Below are positions 31,433 through 40,142 of a DNA stretch of 41,215 bases, in pieces. The DNA is from Chloroflexota bacterium (GTDB lineage: Bacteria; Chloroflexota; Anaerolineae; Anaerolineales; Villigracilaceae), in the NCBI GenBank assembly GCA_024434165.1, contig QMIW01000033.1, forward strand, positions 1 to 41,215, given 5' to 3'. The translations under genes and the position numbers were made by a program. Every line of letters begins with the position of its first letter. Position 1 is the stretch's first letter. The notes under the pieces were generated by a model. It saw only the letters and a program-made list of their open reading frames with translations, did no database searches and was not told where the DNA came from.

Positions 31433-32365
31433 ATGAACGATGTCAGCATTGAAACGCGTTTTTTGCACGCCATTGAAATGGGTCTGGGGGCATGGCAGTG
31501 GGGCGACCGTGTGTTATGGGCATACGGGCAAACCCATTCGGAAAAGGATGTGCGGGAGGCGTTCGAGGTTTCGCTTGGGCTTGGAATCCGTTTTGTGGAT
31601 ACGGCGGAGATTTACGGAAACGGCATATCGGAACGGCTGTTGGGGTCGTTCCTGAAAGAGACCGACCAGCCCGTGTTGGTGGCGACCAAATTCTTTCCGT
31701 GGCCCTGGCGGTTGAGCAAGGGATTTATTCCGCGCGCGCTCAAAGGGAGCCTGGAACGACTGGGGCGGGAGGCGGTAGATTTGTATCAGATCCACTGGCC
31801 CTCGCCGTTGATGTCTCCTGAAACGATGATGGAGGGGATGGCGGAATGTGTAAAGCAGGGACTGGCGCGCACGGTGGGCGTTTCCAATTTCGGTCACAAG
31901 CGCATGTTACGGGCATACTCCACGCTGGCGCGGCATGGGATTCCGCTGGCGTCGAACCAGGTGCATTACAGCCTGTTGAGCCGAGAGGTGGAGAAGAACG
32001 GCACGCTGGCGCGCTGCAAGGAATTGGGCATCCGTTTGATCGCTTACTCGCCGCTGGAGAAAGGTTTGCTCACTGGAAAGTATTCAGTGGAAAACCCGCC
32101 GCCCGGTTTGCGCGGGAGCCACTACGCGGAGTTCCTGAAAAGGCTTCCGCCCGTCATTAGGACGCTGCAGGGAATTGCGCAAAATCACGGCAAGACGGTT
32201 TCGCAGGCGGCGTTGAATTGGCTAATTTGCAAGGGGGCGCTCCCCATTCCCGGCGCGAAGAACACGCGCCAGGCGGAGGAAAATGCCGGCGGCGCAGGCT
32301 GGCGGATGACCGACGATGAGGTCGCCGCGCTGGATGCGGTGACGGATAACTTCCGGCCCTATTGA
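31433..32365 (+). CDS. Aldo/keto reductase
   Basis: 310 residues, the usual AKR barrel length. The catalytic tetrad is visible: Asp56 and Tyr61 (VDTAEIYG), Lys86 (VATKFFP) and His121 (DLYQIHWPS). The NADP-binding end is seen in SNFGHKRM and IPGAKNTRQAEENAGG. It resembles plant-type and Tas/YajO-like AKRs acting on aldehydes or ketones; the physiological substrate is unknown. A Shine-Dalgarno GAGGAA lies before ATG 31433. The zinc-ribbon gene starts 11 nt later, in one operon. Confidence 0.93.
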   Translation: MNDVSIETRFLHAIEMGLGAWQWGDRVLWAYGQTHSEKDVREAFEVSLGLGIRFVDTAEIYGNGISERLLGSFLKETDQPVLVATKFFPWPWRLSKGFIPRALKGSLERLGREAVDLYQIHWPSPLMSPETMMEGMAECVKQGLARTVGVSNFGHKRMLRAYSTLARHGIPLASNQVHYSLLSREVEKNGTLARCKELGIRLIAYSPLEKGLLTGKYSVENPPPGLRGSHYAEFLKRLPPVIRTLQGIAQNHGKTVSQAALNWLICKGALPIPGAKNTRQAEENAGGAGWRMTDDEVAALDAVTDNFRPY

Positions 32366-32376
32366 GGAGGTCGAGC

Positions 32377-32616
32377 ATGTCTGCCCTTTCGTTCTGGCAG
32401 AGGATTCTCAAAGCCGTTGCCTCGCGGGAGATGTTCGCCGCGATGGAGTCCGAATCGCGGACATGGATGGCGCAGTGCTCGAATTGCAAATTCGAGCGCT
32501 CCATTTGGGAGTTGGGCGGTGTCCGCTGGAGGGCGGCGGGAAGTCCGCGGGTGTACCGCGCCTGCCCGAATTGCAACCGGAAACACTGGCACACGGTTTA
32601 TAAAAAAGCGGGGTGA
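32377..32616 (+). CDS. Small zinc-ribbon protein
   Basis: 79 residues from ATG 32377 with GAGGAGG at 32364-32370, overlapping the reductase stop. Two CxxC knuckles (CSNCKF about residues 34-37 and CPNCNRK about 63-66) should bind one zinc. The N-terminal helix is amphipathic (FWQRILKAVASREMF). The core between knuckles is tryptophan-rich (SIWELGGVRWRA). No family recognised; small zinc ribbons often bind nucleic acid or another protein. Confidence 0.75.
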   Translation: MSALSFWQRILKAVASREMFAAMESESRTWMAQCSNCKFERSIWELGGVRWRAAGSPRVYRACPNCNRKHWHTVYKKAG

Positions 32617-32653
32617 GTTCGCAATCTCCGCCAGATTCCGAAGGTTGCGGCGA

Positions 32654-33502
32654 TCATCCCTGTTCGTGTTCGGACTCGAACACATGCGAGTGCATGTTGG
32701 CGATCCACTGCTTGCCGTCTTCGGTGAGGCGGAGGTAGACAAGCGCATCCTGGATGTATGGGCTGACCTGTTCCCAATAGAAGCGGGCGTAATTCTTCCT
32801 GAGGTCGTTCGGCGTTTTGTATCCCAGTTTCCCGTTAATGCCAAGCTCTGCAAATTCATAATACAAGGCGGGCGATTTGCGGAAGTAATCCGGGTCGCCG
32901 AGTTGACCGATGAAATCCGCCGCGCGCACCAACCCGCCGAGTCCCTTTGTATCCTTGTAGAAGTCATCCTTAGGGGATGGAAAGCGCGTCATTTCGATGA
33001 GCGAGGCGACCAGTTCGGCATCGAGGTGTCTGGTCATGTCTTCGAGCAGACCCGACCCAAACCGCTCGCGGACGAACAGCTTGCTGCGGTTGACGTGATA
33101 CGGGGTAAGCGAAACATCGGTCCAATCGGGCGAGATGTAAATGAGTTCCTCCCCCACGCCGGTGGCAAATTTATCTCTTGTATCGTTCCTGCACACGCCG
33201 CGCACGTACCCGATGTCGTGGCAAAGCACGGCAATCATGTAGTGCATCCAGTCGCGCGGGGTTACGCCGCCTTCGCGCAGGTGCTTCCCCTCGATGATCG
33301 CCAGCCCCGCCAGCGAGACCATGATGGTATGGTCAATGTCGTGATAGAGCGCGTCGGAGTTCGAGATGTTTTCGAGCGCCAGCCGTCCGCACCAGGCAAC
33401 GATACGCCCGAAATCGCTATTGATGTCGCCGTATGTCCTTTGATACGATGTGCGTAACTGCTGGACGAACATATCAATCGTCAGTTCCTGCCAGTTGATC
33501 AT
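32654..33502 (-). CDS. HD domain metal-dependent phosphohydrolase
   Basis: 282 residues from ATG 33502, with AGGAG just upstream; a longer ORF to 33601 has no support. HD-type metal ligands are visible: His54/His58 (LYHDIDHTIMV), the His95-Asp96 pair (VLCHDIGYVRG) and a later RAADFIGQLGD helix. HD enzymes hydrolyse nucleotides or cyclic nucleotides. The HxDH arrangement and size resemble HD proteins of the cyclic-nucleotide phosphodiesterase-like group, but no sensor domain is attached and the substrate is unknown. Convergent with the zinc-ribbon gene and divergent from miaA. Confidence 0.85.
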   Translation of the reverse strand: MINWQELTIDMFVQQLRTSYQRTYGDINSDFGRIVAWCGRLALENISNSDALYHDIDHTIMVSLAGLAIIEGKHLREGGVTPRDWMHYMIAVLCHDIGYVRGVCRNDTRDKFATGVGEELIYISPDWTDVSLTPYHVNRSKLFVRERFGSGLLEDMTRHLDAELVASLIEMTRFPSPKDDFYKDTKGLGGLVRAADFIGQLGDPDYFRKSPALYYEFAELGINGKLGYKTPNDLRKNYARFYWEQVSPYIQDALVYLRLTEDGKQWIANMHSHVFESEHEQG

Positions 33503-33575
33503 AGCGACTCCTGAAATGATAAAATGAAAATGCGGATACAGGCGAAAGTTTACCAGAAACATCCCAAAACATGGC

Positions 33576-33683
33576 ATCCAGGTGTATTGTGTGCAGCGCA
33601 AGACAGTCAGCGATCTATGCTCCCTGCGCTGGGAACGCTCAACGAAGGGCTGCCGAGGTTTTTACACTATATCCAGGTGTATT
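33576..33683 (+). repeat. 13-bp direct repeats before miaA
   Basis: ATCCAGGTGTATT occurs at 33576-33588 and 33671-33683, 82 bp apart. The second copy ends 12 nt before the miaA start. The interval has a CAGCGC/GCGCTG pairing. Could be paired regulatory sites or the footprint of a small insertion. Confidence 0.6.
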
Positions 33684-33695
33684 CCGGTTGTATTG

Positions 33696-34631
33696 ATGGA
33701 TAGATTACCCCTTGTTCTCCTTGTCGGTCCGACCGCCGTTGGAAAAACGGAGATTGCCATTCGGCTGGCACAACGTTTGAACGGCGAGATCGTCTCGGCG
33801 GATTCGCGTCTCTTTTATCGCGGTATGGATATTGGCACCGCCAAACCGTCAAAGGAAGAGACGGCGCGCGTGCCGCACCACCTGATTGACATCGTCAACC
33901 CGGATGAAACTCTCAGTCTTGCCGTTTTCCAACGCATGGCACGGGAGGCGGTCGCAGGAATTCACGCGCGCGGCAAACTGCCGTTTCTCGTCGGCGGGAC
34001 GGGGCAGTATGTCCGCGCGGTGACAGAAGGATGGCTGCCGCCGGAGGTCAAACCGGATGAGAAGTTACGGGGGGTTTTGGAGCAAATGAAGGAGGAAAGA
34101 GGGAAAGAGTGGCTGCATGCAAAACTTGCGCTTCTCGATCCAGGCGCCGCCTCAGCCATTGACCCGAGAAATGTCCGCCGCACGATCCGCGCCCTGGAAG
34201 TGATATTTGCCACCGGCAGGAGATTTTCCGAGCAGCGCGGGCAGGGCGAATCACCCTACCAACTCATCACGATTGGGTTGACCCGTCCGCGTGAGGAGCT
34301 CTACCGCCGCGTGGATGAACGCATCGAAAAGATGTTTGCCGATGGGCTGCTCGAGGAAGTCAAAACCCTGCTCGATATGGGCTATTCCCCCAGCCTGCCG
34401 AGCATGTCCGCGATTGGATATCGGGAATGCGTCCGGGTGGTCAAAGGCGAATGGACAGCAGAGCAGGCAAAGGCGGAGATGAAGCGCGTCACCCGCATCT
34501 TCGTCCGCAGACAGGCGAACTGGTTCAAGGAATCCGACCCGGGCATCTGCTGGTTCCATCCATCTCATGAAAAAACAGCCGGTGAGATCGAGGCATTCAT
34601 CCGTAACTCGCTCAAAACTTTGGGGTTGTAA
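33696..34631 (+). CDS. miaA: tRNA dimethylallyltransferase
   Basis: Adds dimethylallyl to A37 of tRNAs that read UNN codons. 311 residues from ATG 33696, which places the P-loop GPTAVGKT at residues 11-18 as in other MiaA proteins; the ORF extends upstream without support. Other signatures are DSRLFYRGMDIGTAKP, VGGTGQYVRAVTEG, DPRNVRRTIRALEV and YRECVRVVKGEWT. Upstream lies a 13-bp direct repeat. The Shine-Dalgarno is weak (AGGTG too far). Single gene; the promoter of the CoA ligase gene begins next to its stop. Confidence 0.95.
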   Translation: MDRLPLVLLVGPTAVGKTEIAIRLAQRLNGEIVSADSRLFYRGMDIGTAKPSKEETARVPHHLIDIVNPDETLSLAVFQRMAREAVAGIHARGKLPFLVGGTGQYVRAVTEGWLPPEVKPDEKLRGVLEQMKEERGKEWLHAKLALLDPGAASAIDPRNVRRTIRALEVIFATGRRFSEQRGQGESPYQLITIGLTRPREELYRRVDERIEKMFADGLLEEVKTLLDMGYSPSLPSMSAIGYRECVRVVKGEWTAEQAKAEMKRVTRIFVRRQANWFKESDPGICWFHPSHEKTAGEIEAFIRNSLKTLGL

Positions 34632-34660
34632 TTGACTTTTAAAATTATAAAGTTTATACT
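34632..34660 (+). promoter_or_regulatory. Promoter of the acyl-CoA synthetase gene
   Basis: TTGACT (34632-34637), 17-nt spacer, TATACT (34655-34660). Starts at the base after the miaA stop codon. The leader is about 40 nt and ends with GGAGGAGG. Confidence 0.8.
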
Positions 34661-34705
34661 TGCCATATAACGTCTTCGCCCAAACTATCCACTGGAGGAG
34701 GAAGC

Positions 34706-36406
34706 ATGGACAGCAAGTTATGGCACAAGAACTACGATAAAGGGGTGCCGACCACAATCGAATACCCCAAAGCGCCGCTATTCCATTTTCTCGAAGAAGC
34801 CGCGCGCAAATTCCCGGACCGCGCCTGTACGATCTTCAAAGGTGCGGTCATTACTTATCGCGAGATGAACGCCCTGACCGACCACATGGCAGCCGCCCTG
34901 GTGGACATGGGCGTGAAGAAGGGCGACCGGGTGGGACTCTTTCTTCCAAATACCCCCCAGTTCGTGATTGCATATTTCGGCATCCTCAAAGCGGGCGGCG
35001 TGGTGGTGGCGGTCAACCCGACCTACCCGCCGGATGAGGTCATCACGCCGGTGAACGACGCGAATATCGAAATCATGTTCACGCTGACCCGCTTTTACGA
35101 ACGGCTCAAGAAGGTGCGTGAAAAATCGAAACTCAAGCGCATCATTGTGACGAATATCAAGGAGACCCTCCCGCCGCTCCTGCGGTTCCTCTTCACGCTG
35201 GCAAAGGAGAAAAAGGAAGGCGACCGGGTCGAGTCGCTTGCCGAAGGCGACGTGTGGATGAAAGACCTGCTGGCAAAATACGCCAACTCCCCCAGACCCA
35301 ACGTGGAAGTCACGCCGGACGATACGGCGTTGTTCCAATATTCCGGCGGGACGACCGGCATTCCGAAGGGCGCAGTTGCCATGCACCGCAACGTAGTGGC
35401 GAATACGCTCCAGATCAAATCCTGGATGACGGGGCTGGAAGAGGGCAAGGAAGTGGTGCTGATGGGCATCCCGCTCTTCCATGTGTACGGCATGGTGGCT
35501 GGAATGAACTTCGCCATGGCAGGCGGCGCGGCGATGGTGATGGTGCCGAACGCGCGCGATTTGAAGGATGTGCTGGAGAACATCAGTAAATTCAAGGCAA
35601 CCATCTTCCCCGGCGTGCCCCTGCTCTACAACGCCATCAACAACCACCCCGATGTCAAGGCTGGCAAATATAACCTTTCGTCCATCAAGGCGTGCATCTC
35701 CGGCTCCGCTCCGTTGATGCGCGAGACCAAGGAGCAATTCGAGAAACTGACCGGCGGCAAGGTCTTCGAGGGATACGGGCTTTCCGAAGCGCCGACCGCG
35801 ACGCATTGCAATCCCCTGAACGGTGTGAACAAGACCGGCTCCATCGGCATGCCCCTGCCCGATGTGGACGTGAAGATCATCAGCCTCGACGACGGCGAGA
35901 CCGAAATGCCGCAGGGTGAAATCGGTGAGATTGTGGTCAACGGACCGCAGGTGATGAAGGGCTATCACAACATGCCCACCGAAACTGCAAACGCCCTGCG
36001 CCAGTTGAAGGACGGCAAGACCTGGCTCTTCACGGGCGATATCGGCCGCATGGACGAGGACGGCTACTTCTACATCGTGGACCGCAAGAAGGAATTGATC
36101 AAACCGGGCGGGTTCCAGGTGTGGCCCCGCGAGGTGGAGGAAGCCATTTCCGCGCATCCGAAAGTGCTGGAGGTGGGCGTGGGCGGCATCCCAGACCCGC
36201 ATCGCGGCGAGACCGTGAAGGCGTGGATCGTCGTCAAGCCGGGCGAGACGCTGACGGAGGAGGAACTCAAAGCCTTCTGCAAGGAACATCTTGCGCCGTA
36301 TAAAGTGCCCACCCACTACGAGTTCCGCACCGAACTGCCCAAGACCACCGTCGGCAAGATTTTGCGCCGCGAATTGGTGAGGCAGCACAAGGAAGGGATG
36401 AAGTAG
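34706..36406 (+). CDS. Long-chain fatty acid--CoA ligase (AMP-binding)
   Basis: 566 residues. Activates fatty acids to acyl-CoA through an acyl-adenylate. The AMP-binding P-loop YSGGTTGIPKGA is near residues 212-223, followed by GYGLSEAPTATHCNP (A5 motif), TGDIGRMDEDGYFYIVDRKKELIKPGGFQ (A7-A8, hinge Asp) and PKTTVGKILRREL with the catalytic Lys of A10. Length and motifs fit FadD-type long-chain ligases rather than acetyl-CoA synthetases. It has its own strong promoter and ribosome-binding site and stands alone before the convergent ftsH. Confidence 0.93.
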   Translation: MDSKLWHKNYDKGVPTTIEYPKAPLFHFLEEAARKFPDRACTIFKGAVITYREMNALTDHMAAALVDMGVKKGDRVGLFLPNTPQFVIAYFGILKAGGVVVAVNPTYPPDEVITPVNDANIEIMFTLTRFYERLKKVREKSKLKRIIVTNIKETLPPLLRFLFTLAKEKKEGDRVESLAEGDVWMKDLLAKYANSPRPNVEVTPDDTALFQYSGGTTGIPKGAVAMHRNVVANTLQIKSWMTGLEEGKEVVLMGIPLFHVYGMVAGMNFAMAGGAAMVMVPNARDLKDVLENISKFKATIFPGVPLLYNAINNHPDVKAGKYNLSSIKACISGSAPLMRETKEQFEKLTGGKVFEGYGLSEAPTATHCNPLNGVNKTGSIGMPLPDVDVKIISLDDGETEMPQGEIGEIVVNGPQVMKGYHNMPTETANALRQLKDGKTWLFTGDIGRMDEDGYFYIVDRKKELIKPGGFQVWPREVEEAISAHPKVLEVGVGGIPDPHRGETVKAWIVVKPGETLTEEELKAFCKEHLAPYKVPTHYEFRTELPKTTVGKILRRELVRQHKEGMK

Positions 36407-36451
36407 GAACGTAGGCAGGAAAACACGCAGACCCGTCAACAGGAACTAAAA

Positions 36452-36493
36452 CAAGGAAAGAGCCTTCGGTGAAAACCAAAGGCTCTTTCCTTG
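36452..36493. terminator. Bidirectional terminator between ligase and ftsH
   Basis: A 15-bp perfect stem (36452-36466 against 36479-36493), one mismatch, then GGT/ACC around GAAA. The minus-strand exit is TTTTAGTTCC, so it best serves ftsH; it also lies about 45 nt after the ligase gene. Confidence 0.8.
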
Positions 36494-36550
36494 TATACCT
36501 GGCTGCTTGTGTACTTGTATACCTGCTTACCTGTGTACTGTATCACCTGC
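36490..36550. repeat. Degenerate short repeats downstream of ftsH
   Basis: Repeated TATACCTG, TGTACTTG, CTTACCTG, ATCACCTG and CTACTTAC words fill the stretch between the terminator stem and the ftsH stop. The period is about 8 but irregular. No coding potential. Confidence 0.5.
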
Positions 36551-36554
36551 CTAC

Positions 36555-38417
36555 TTACCCCGCCAACTGAGGCGTACCGCTCTTCTTGCCGAAGGGCGGC
36601 GGGAAGATTTTTTCAAACTCTTCGCGGTTGATGGTCTCTACTTCGAGGAGTTTCTGGGCGACCAGGTCGAGCTGTTTGCGGTATTTCTTCAGGATCGCGC
36701 GCGCGTTCTTATAGGCGTCTTCCACGATCTTGCGGACTTCGCGGTCAATTTGCTCGGCAACCGCTTCGGAATAATCGCGCTGTTCGGAAATTTCACGCCC
36801 GAGGAAGATCAGTTCTTCTTTCTGACCGTACACCAGCGTACCCATTTCCGGGCTCATGCCGAGGCGGGTGACCATGGCGCGCGCAATGCGCGTCACCTGC
36901 TCGATGTCGTTGGAAGCGCCGGAGGTGATGTCGTCGAAGATCATTTCCTCGGCGGCGCGCCCGCCCAGCGCCATGGACAGCATGGCAAGCATCTTCTTGC
37001 GCGACATCAAAATGCGGTCTTCGTCCGGGCGGTACCATGTCACGCCGCCAGCCTGTCCGCGCCCGACGATGGTCACTTTCTGGACGGGGTCCGCCTCGGC
37101 GATGGCATTCGCCACCACCGCATGACCCGCTTCATGGTAGGCAATGATGCGCTTCTCTTCATCCGAAATCAGGCGGGACTTGCGCTCCGGTCCCATCACC
37201 ACACGTTCGATGGCTTCTTCCAATTCGGACTGACCGATGGATTTCTTGTTGCGGCGGGCGGAAAGAATCGCGGCTTCGTTGACGAGGTTTTCAAGGTCGG
37301 CGCCGGCAAAACCGGGCGTGCCGCGCGCAATGGCGGCAAGGTCTGCCTGTGGATCCAAGGGCTTGCCCTTGACATGTACTTTAAGGATGGCTTCACGCCC
37401 CTTTACGTCCGGGCGGTCGAGCGTTACGCGGCGGTCGAAACGACCGGGGCGCAGCAGGGCGGGGTCGAGAATATCGGGGCGGTTGGTGGCGGCGATGATG
37501 ATGACGTTGGTGTCGGTGTCGAAGCCGTCCATTTCGACGAGCATCTGGTTGAGGGTCTGCTCGCGTTCATCGTGTGAGCCGCCCAACCCCGCGCCGCGCT
37601 GCCTGCCCACCGCGTCAATTTCATCCACAAAAATAATGCACGGCGAATGACGCTTCGCCTGGTCGAACAGGTCGCGCACGCGGCTCGCGCCCACGCCCAC
37701 GAACATTTCCACAAATTCAGAGCCGGAGATGGAAAAGAACGGCACGCCCGCCTCGCCGGAGACGGCTTTTGCCAGCAGGGTCTTGCCGGTTCCGGGGGGA
37801 CCGACCAGCAAAACGCCCTTCGGGATGCGCGCGCCGAGTTGAATGAATTTCTGCGGTTCCTTGAGGAACTCCACCACTTCGGCAAGCTCCTGCTTCGACT
37901 CCTCCGCGCCCGCCACATCGGCAAAGGTCACGGTGGGGTGTTCCCCGCTGAACATGCGCGCGCGCGATTTTCCAAACGACATGGCGGCATTGTTGCTGCC
38001 CTGCGCCTGCCGGAAGATGAACCACAGCAAACCGCCCATGAACAGGACGGGCAGAAGATACAATGCGCCGCTCAACACGCCGCCCCAAACCGAGGGGGCA
38101 CTGACTTCGATGTTGATCTCGGTCAGCTGCTCGGGAGTGACGCCATATTCGCGGAGCTGCTCTACTAAAGTTGTATCCGCCTCCTTGCGGGACTCGAGGG
38201 CTGTTTCCTCGGACCCGTTGACCTTTACCACGCGGATGGTGTCGTCGCTCTGAACGATAATGCGCGCGATCTCGCCATTTTGGACCATCCTCGCCACTTC
38301 GCTGATGGTCAGCGGTTCGCCGGCGGCGGTATTATCACGGAAGCCCATGTACAACATGGCTCCGATGGCTATGAGCAACAGAAAATACACGAAAAAAGAT
38401 TGACCACGCGAATTCAC
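36555..38417 (-). CDS. ftsH: ATP-dependent zinc metalloprotease FtsH
   Basis: 620 residues from GTG 38417, spaced 5 nt after GGAGG; a TTG at 38429 would overlap that site. Two N-terminal membrane spans (about 8-26 and 116-136) flank a periplasmic-side domain. The AAA+ module has Walker A GPPGTGKT (206-213), Walker B IIFVDEID and the SRH region, and the protease domain has HEAGH. It degrades unneeded membrane proteins and short-lived cytosolic ones as a hexamer. An extended -10 (TGGTATAAT on the minus strand, TATAAT at 38452-38447) precedes it. Confidence 0.97.
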   Translation of the reverse strand: MNSRGQSFFVYFLLLIAIGAMLYMGFRDNTAAGEPLTISEVARMVQNGEIARIIVQSDDTIRVVKVNGSEETALESRKEADTTLVEQLREYGVTPEQLTEINIEVSAPSVWGGVLSGALYLLPVLFMGGLLWFIFRQAQGSNNAAMSFGKSRARMFSGEHPTVTFADVAGAEESKQELAEVVEFLKEPQKFIQLGARIPKGVLLVGPPGTGKTLLAKAVSGEAGVPFFSISGSEFVEMFVGVGASRVRDLFDQAKRHSPCIIFVDEIDAVGRQRGAGLGGSHDEREQTLNQMLVEMDGFDTDTNVIIIAATNRPDILDPALLRPGRFDRRVTLDRPDVKGREAILKVHVKGKPLDPQADLAAIARGTPGFAGADLENLVNEAAILSARRNKKSIGQSELEEAIERVVMGPERKSRLISDEEKRIIAYHEAGHAVVANAIAEADPVQKVTIVGRGQAGGVTWYRPDEDRILMSRKKMLAMLSMALGGRAAEEMIFDDITSGASNDIEQVTRIARAMVTRLGMSPEMGTLVYGQKEELIFLGREISEQRDYSEAVAEQIDREVRKIVEDAYKNARAILKKYRKQLDLVAQKLLEVETINREEFEKIFPPPFGKKSGTPQLAG

Positions 38418-38446
38418 GGAATCCTCCAAATTTAACTTGCGCTCGG

Positions 38447-38455
38447 ATTATACCA
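38447..38455 (-). promoter_or_regulatory. Extended -10 promoter of ftsH
   Basis: Minus strand TGGTATAAT, a TG-N-TATAAT element, about 30 nt before the GTG start. No clear -35. Confidence 0.55.
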
Positions 38456-38503
38456 AGTCATCCTCCCAGACGCGGCGACCCGGCGTTTTATTATTATGAA
38501 TCT

Positions 38504-39274
38504 CTAACACGGCGAATCCAAAACCAGTTCCACCGGGCAGTGATCGGAGCCCGGCACCCGGTCGTGGATGACCACATCGCTCACGCACGGCATGAGCGCC
38601 TCGGAGACGAGAAAATAATCCAGCCGCCAGCCAATTCCCCGCTCACGGGCATTGAGGCGGGATGTCCACCAGGTATATTGGACCTTCTCCGGGTACAGAC
38701 GGCGGAACGCATCCGCAAAGCCGTGGTCGAGGTATTTTTGAACCCATTCGCGTTCCTCGGGCAGAAAGCCGGAGGTCTTTTGGTTTTCCTTCGGGTAACG
38801 CAAGTCAATCGGCTGGTGCGCAGTGTTGAAGTCGCCTGTGAGGATGAGGGTCTCGCCCTTTTCATGAAGCGCGCCGCACAGTTCGAGCAGCGCGGCATAG
38901 AATTCGAGTTTATAGCCCACGCGCTCGTGTCCGCGCGAGCCGCTCGGGAAGTAGATGTTCAGGAGCCGCAGATTCCCCCAACGGGTCTGAACGATGCGCC
39001 CCTCCACGTCGAATTTCGGGTTGCCCATTCCCATTGCGACTTCGTCGGGCTGGTTTTTGTAGAACGTCGTCACCCCGCTGTAACCCGCCCGCTCGGCGGG
39101 ATTCCAAATATATGGGAGTTCCAAAACCGAACGATGATCTTCGCTCAATTGTTCCGGCCTCGCCTTCACTTCCTGCAAACACAGGGCATCGGGGCGCTGC
39201 GCGAACGCCCAGCCCAACGCATCCTTTCGGAGCGCGGCGCGAATCCCATTGACGTTCCAGGTGATGATTTTCAT
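38504..39274 (-). CDS. xth: Exodeoxyribonuclease III
   Basis: 256 residues, ExoA/Xth type of AP endonuclease that nicks DNA 5' to abasic sites and trims 3' ends in base-excision repair. Catalytic motifs: WNVNGIRAA, LCLQEVKA (Glu35), YSGVTTFYKN, LTGDFNTAH, WRLDYFLVS and GSDHCPVEL at the end. Complete. Divergent from the response regulator gene; it ends about 70 nt before the ftsH promoter on the same strand. Confidence 0.95.
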   Translation of the reverse strand: MKIITWNVNGIRAALRKDALGWAFAQRPDALCLQEVKARPEQLSEDHRSVLELPYIWNPAERAGYSGVTTFYKNQPDEVAMGMGNPKFDVEGRIVQTRWGNLRLLNIYFPSGSRGHERVGYKLEFYAALLELCGALHEKGETLILTGDFNTAHQPIDLRYPKENQKTSGFLPEEREWVQKYLDHGFADAFRRLYPEKVQYTWWTSRLNARERGIGWRLDYFLVSEALMPCVSDVVIHDRVPGSDHCPVELVLDSPC

Positions 39275-39297
39275 CGGCGATGACCGGTTTTGTTTTA

Positions 39298-39306
39298 TGG
39301 TAAACT
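39298..39306 (+). promoter_or_regulatory. Probable extended -10 of the response regulator gene
   Basis: TGGTAAACT (TG-N-TAAACT) 20 nt before the ATG. It shares the extended TG style seen before the macroglobulin and ftsH genes. Confidence 0.45.
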
Positions 39307-39326
39307 TGCCTCGAAATCGGAGCCTT

Positions 39327-39716
39327 ATGGATCAAACAACCGTCAAGCGAATCCTGTGCGTGGAAGACGAGCCGGAAATGATTGACCTGATCAGGTTGAT
39401 CCTCAGCCGGAAGGGATTTGAAGTTTACGGAGCGTCGGGCGGTTTGGAGGGAATCAAGATGGTCCGCTCCCTGCACCCGGACCTCGTCCTGCTCGATTTG
39501 ATGATGCCCGATATGGACGGCTGGGAAGTATACCAACAAATGAAAGCGGATACTTCCACGCGCGACATCCCCGTCATTGTCGTCACCGCCAAGGCGCAGA
39601 ACATAGACAAAGTCCTCGGCTTGCACATCGCCAAAGTGGACGACTACATCGCCAAGCCGTTCAGTCCGCAGGAGTTGATGGACAGCGTGGACAAGGTCTT
39701 CAATCAACAACACTAG
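39327..39716 (+). CDS. Single-domain response regulator (CheY-like)
   Basis: 129 residues, receiver domain only. Phosphorylation-site residues are all visible: Glu13-Asp14, Asp57 (LVLLDLMMPDMDGWE), Thr88 (VVTAKA) and Lys110 (IAKPFS). ATG 39327 follows GGAG; the ORF can be read from 39249 but that overlaps the exonuclease start. No output domain and no histidine kinase nearby, so it probably relays a signal by protein contact. Confidence 0.92.
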   Translation: MDQTTVKRILCVEDEPEMIDLIRLILSRKGFEVYGASGGLEGIKMVRSLHPDLVLLDLMMPDMDGWEVYQQMKADTSTRDIPVIVVTAKAQNIDKVLGLHIAKVDDYIAKPFSPQELMDSVDKVFNQQH

Positions 39717-39730
39717 GTTGAGTTTTCAGG

Positions 39731-39759
39731 ACAGGGCGGCGGGTTCGCCGCCCTGTTTT
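39731..39759 (+). terminator. Rho-independent terminator after the response regulator
   Basis: Perfect 11-bp stem (39731-39741 ACAGGGCGGCG against 39745-39755) with a short GGT(T) loop and TTTT. Confidence 0.88.
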
Positions 39760-39770
39760 GCAATGGAAAC

Positions 39771-40142
39771 ATGCCCCGCTTCATTCACGTCCACAACCTC
39801 AGCAAACGGATCGAACAGCCTGCGCGCGTGGGATATTGCGATTCGTTCCTGTGCCGCCTGCGCGGGTTGATGTTTCGCAAACGCCTCGCGCCAGACGAGG
39901 GACTGCTCCTCGTCGAAAAGCGCGACTCACGCCTCGATACGTCCATCCACATGTTCTTCGTCCCGTTCGACCTTGCCGTTTTTTGGATCCATTCCGACAT
40001 GACCGTGGTGGACAAAGTCCTGGCAAAATCATGGAAGCCAGCCTATTTCCCGAAATCAGATGCAAAATACACATTGGAAATTCACCCCGACCGCTGGGGG
40101 GATTATGACATCGGCGACAAAGTCGAATTCGCGGATGCGTAA
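39771..40142 (+). CDS. DUF192 domain protein
   Basis: 123 residues. Features of DUF192 are CDSFLCRLRGLMFRKRL, GLLLVEKRDSRLDTSIHMFFVPFDLAVFWI and the closing EIHPDRWGDYDIGDKVEF. The family is small, beta-rich and often secreted, of uncertain role; here there is no signal peptide. It overlaps the next gene by 8 nt, so the two are translated together, which may tie it to the cell-wall protein. Confidence 0.88.
   Translation: MPRFIHVHNLSKRIEQPARVGYCDSFLCRLRGLMFRKRLAPDEGLLLVEKRDSRLDTSIHMFFVPFDLAVFWIHSDMTVVDKVLAKSWKPAYFPKSDAKYTLEIHPDRWGDYDIGDKVEFADA

Noticed and set aside
34778-36439. 553-codon open frame antisense to the acyl-CoA synthetase
   Set aside because: The product is His- and Val-rich with no domain; the sense gene has all AMP-binding motifs, a promoter and a ribosome-binding site.
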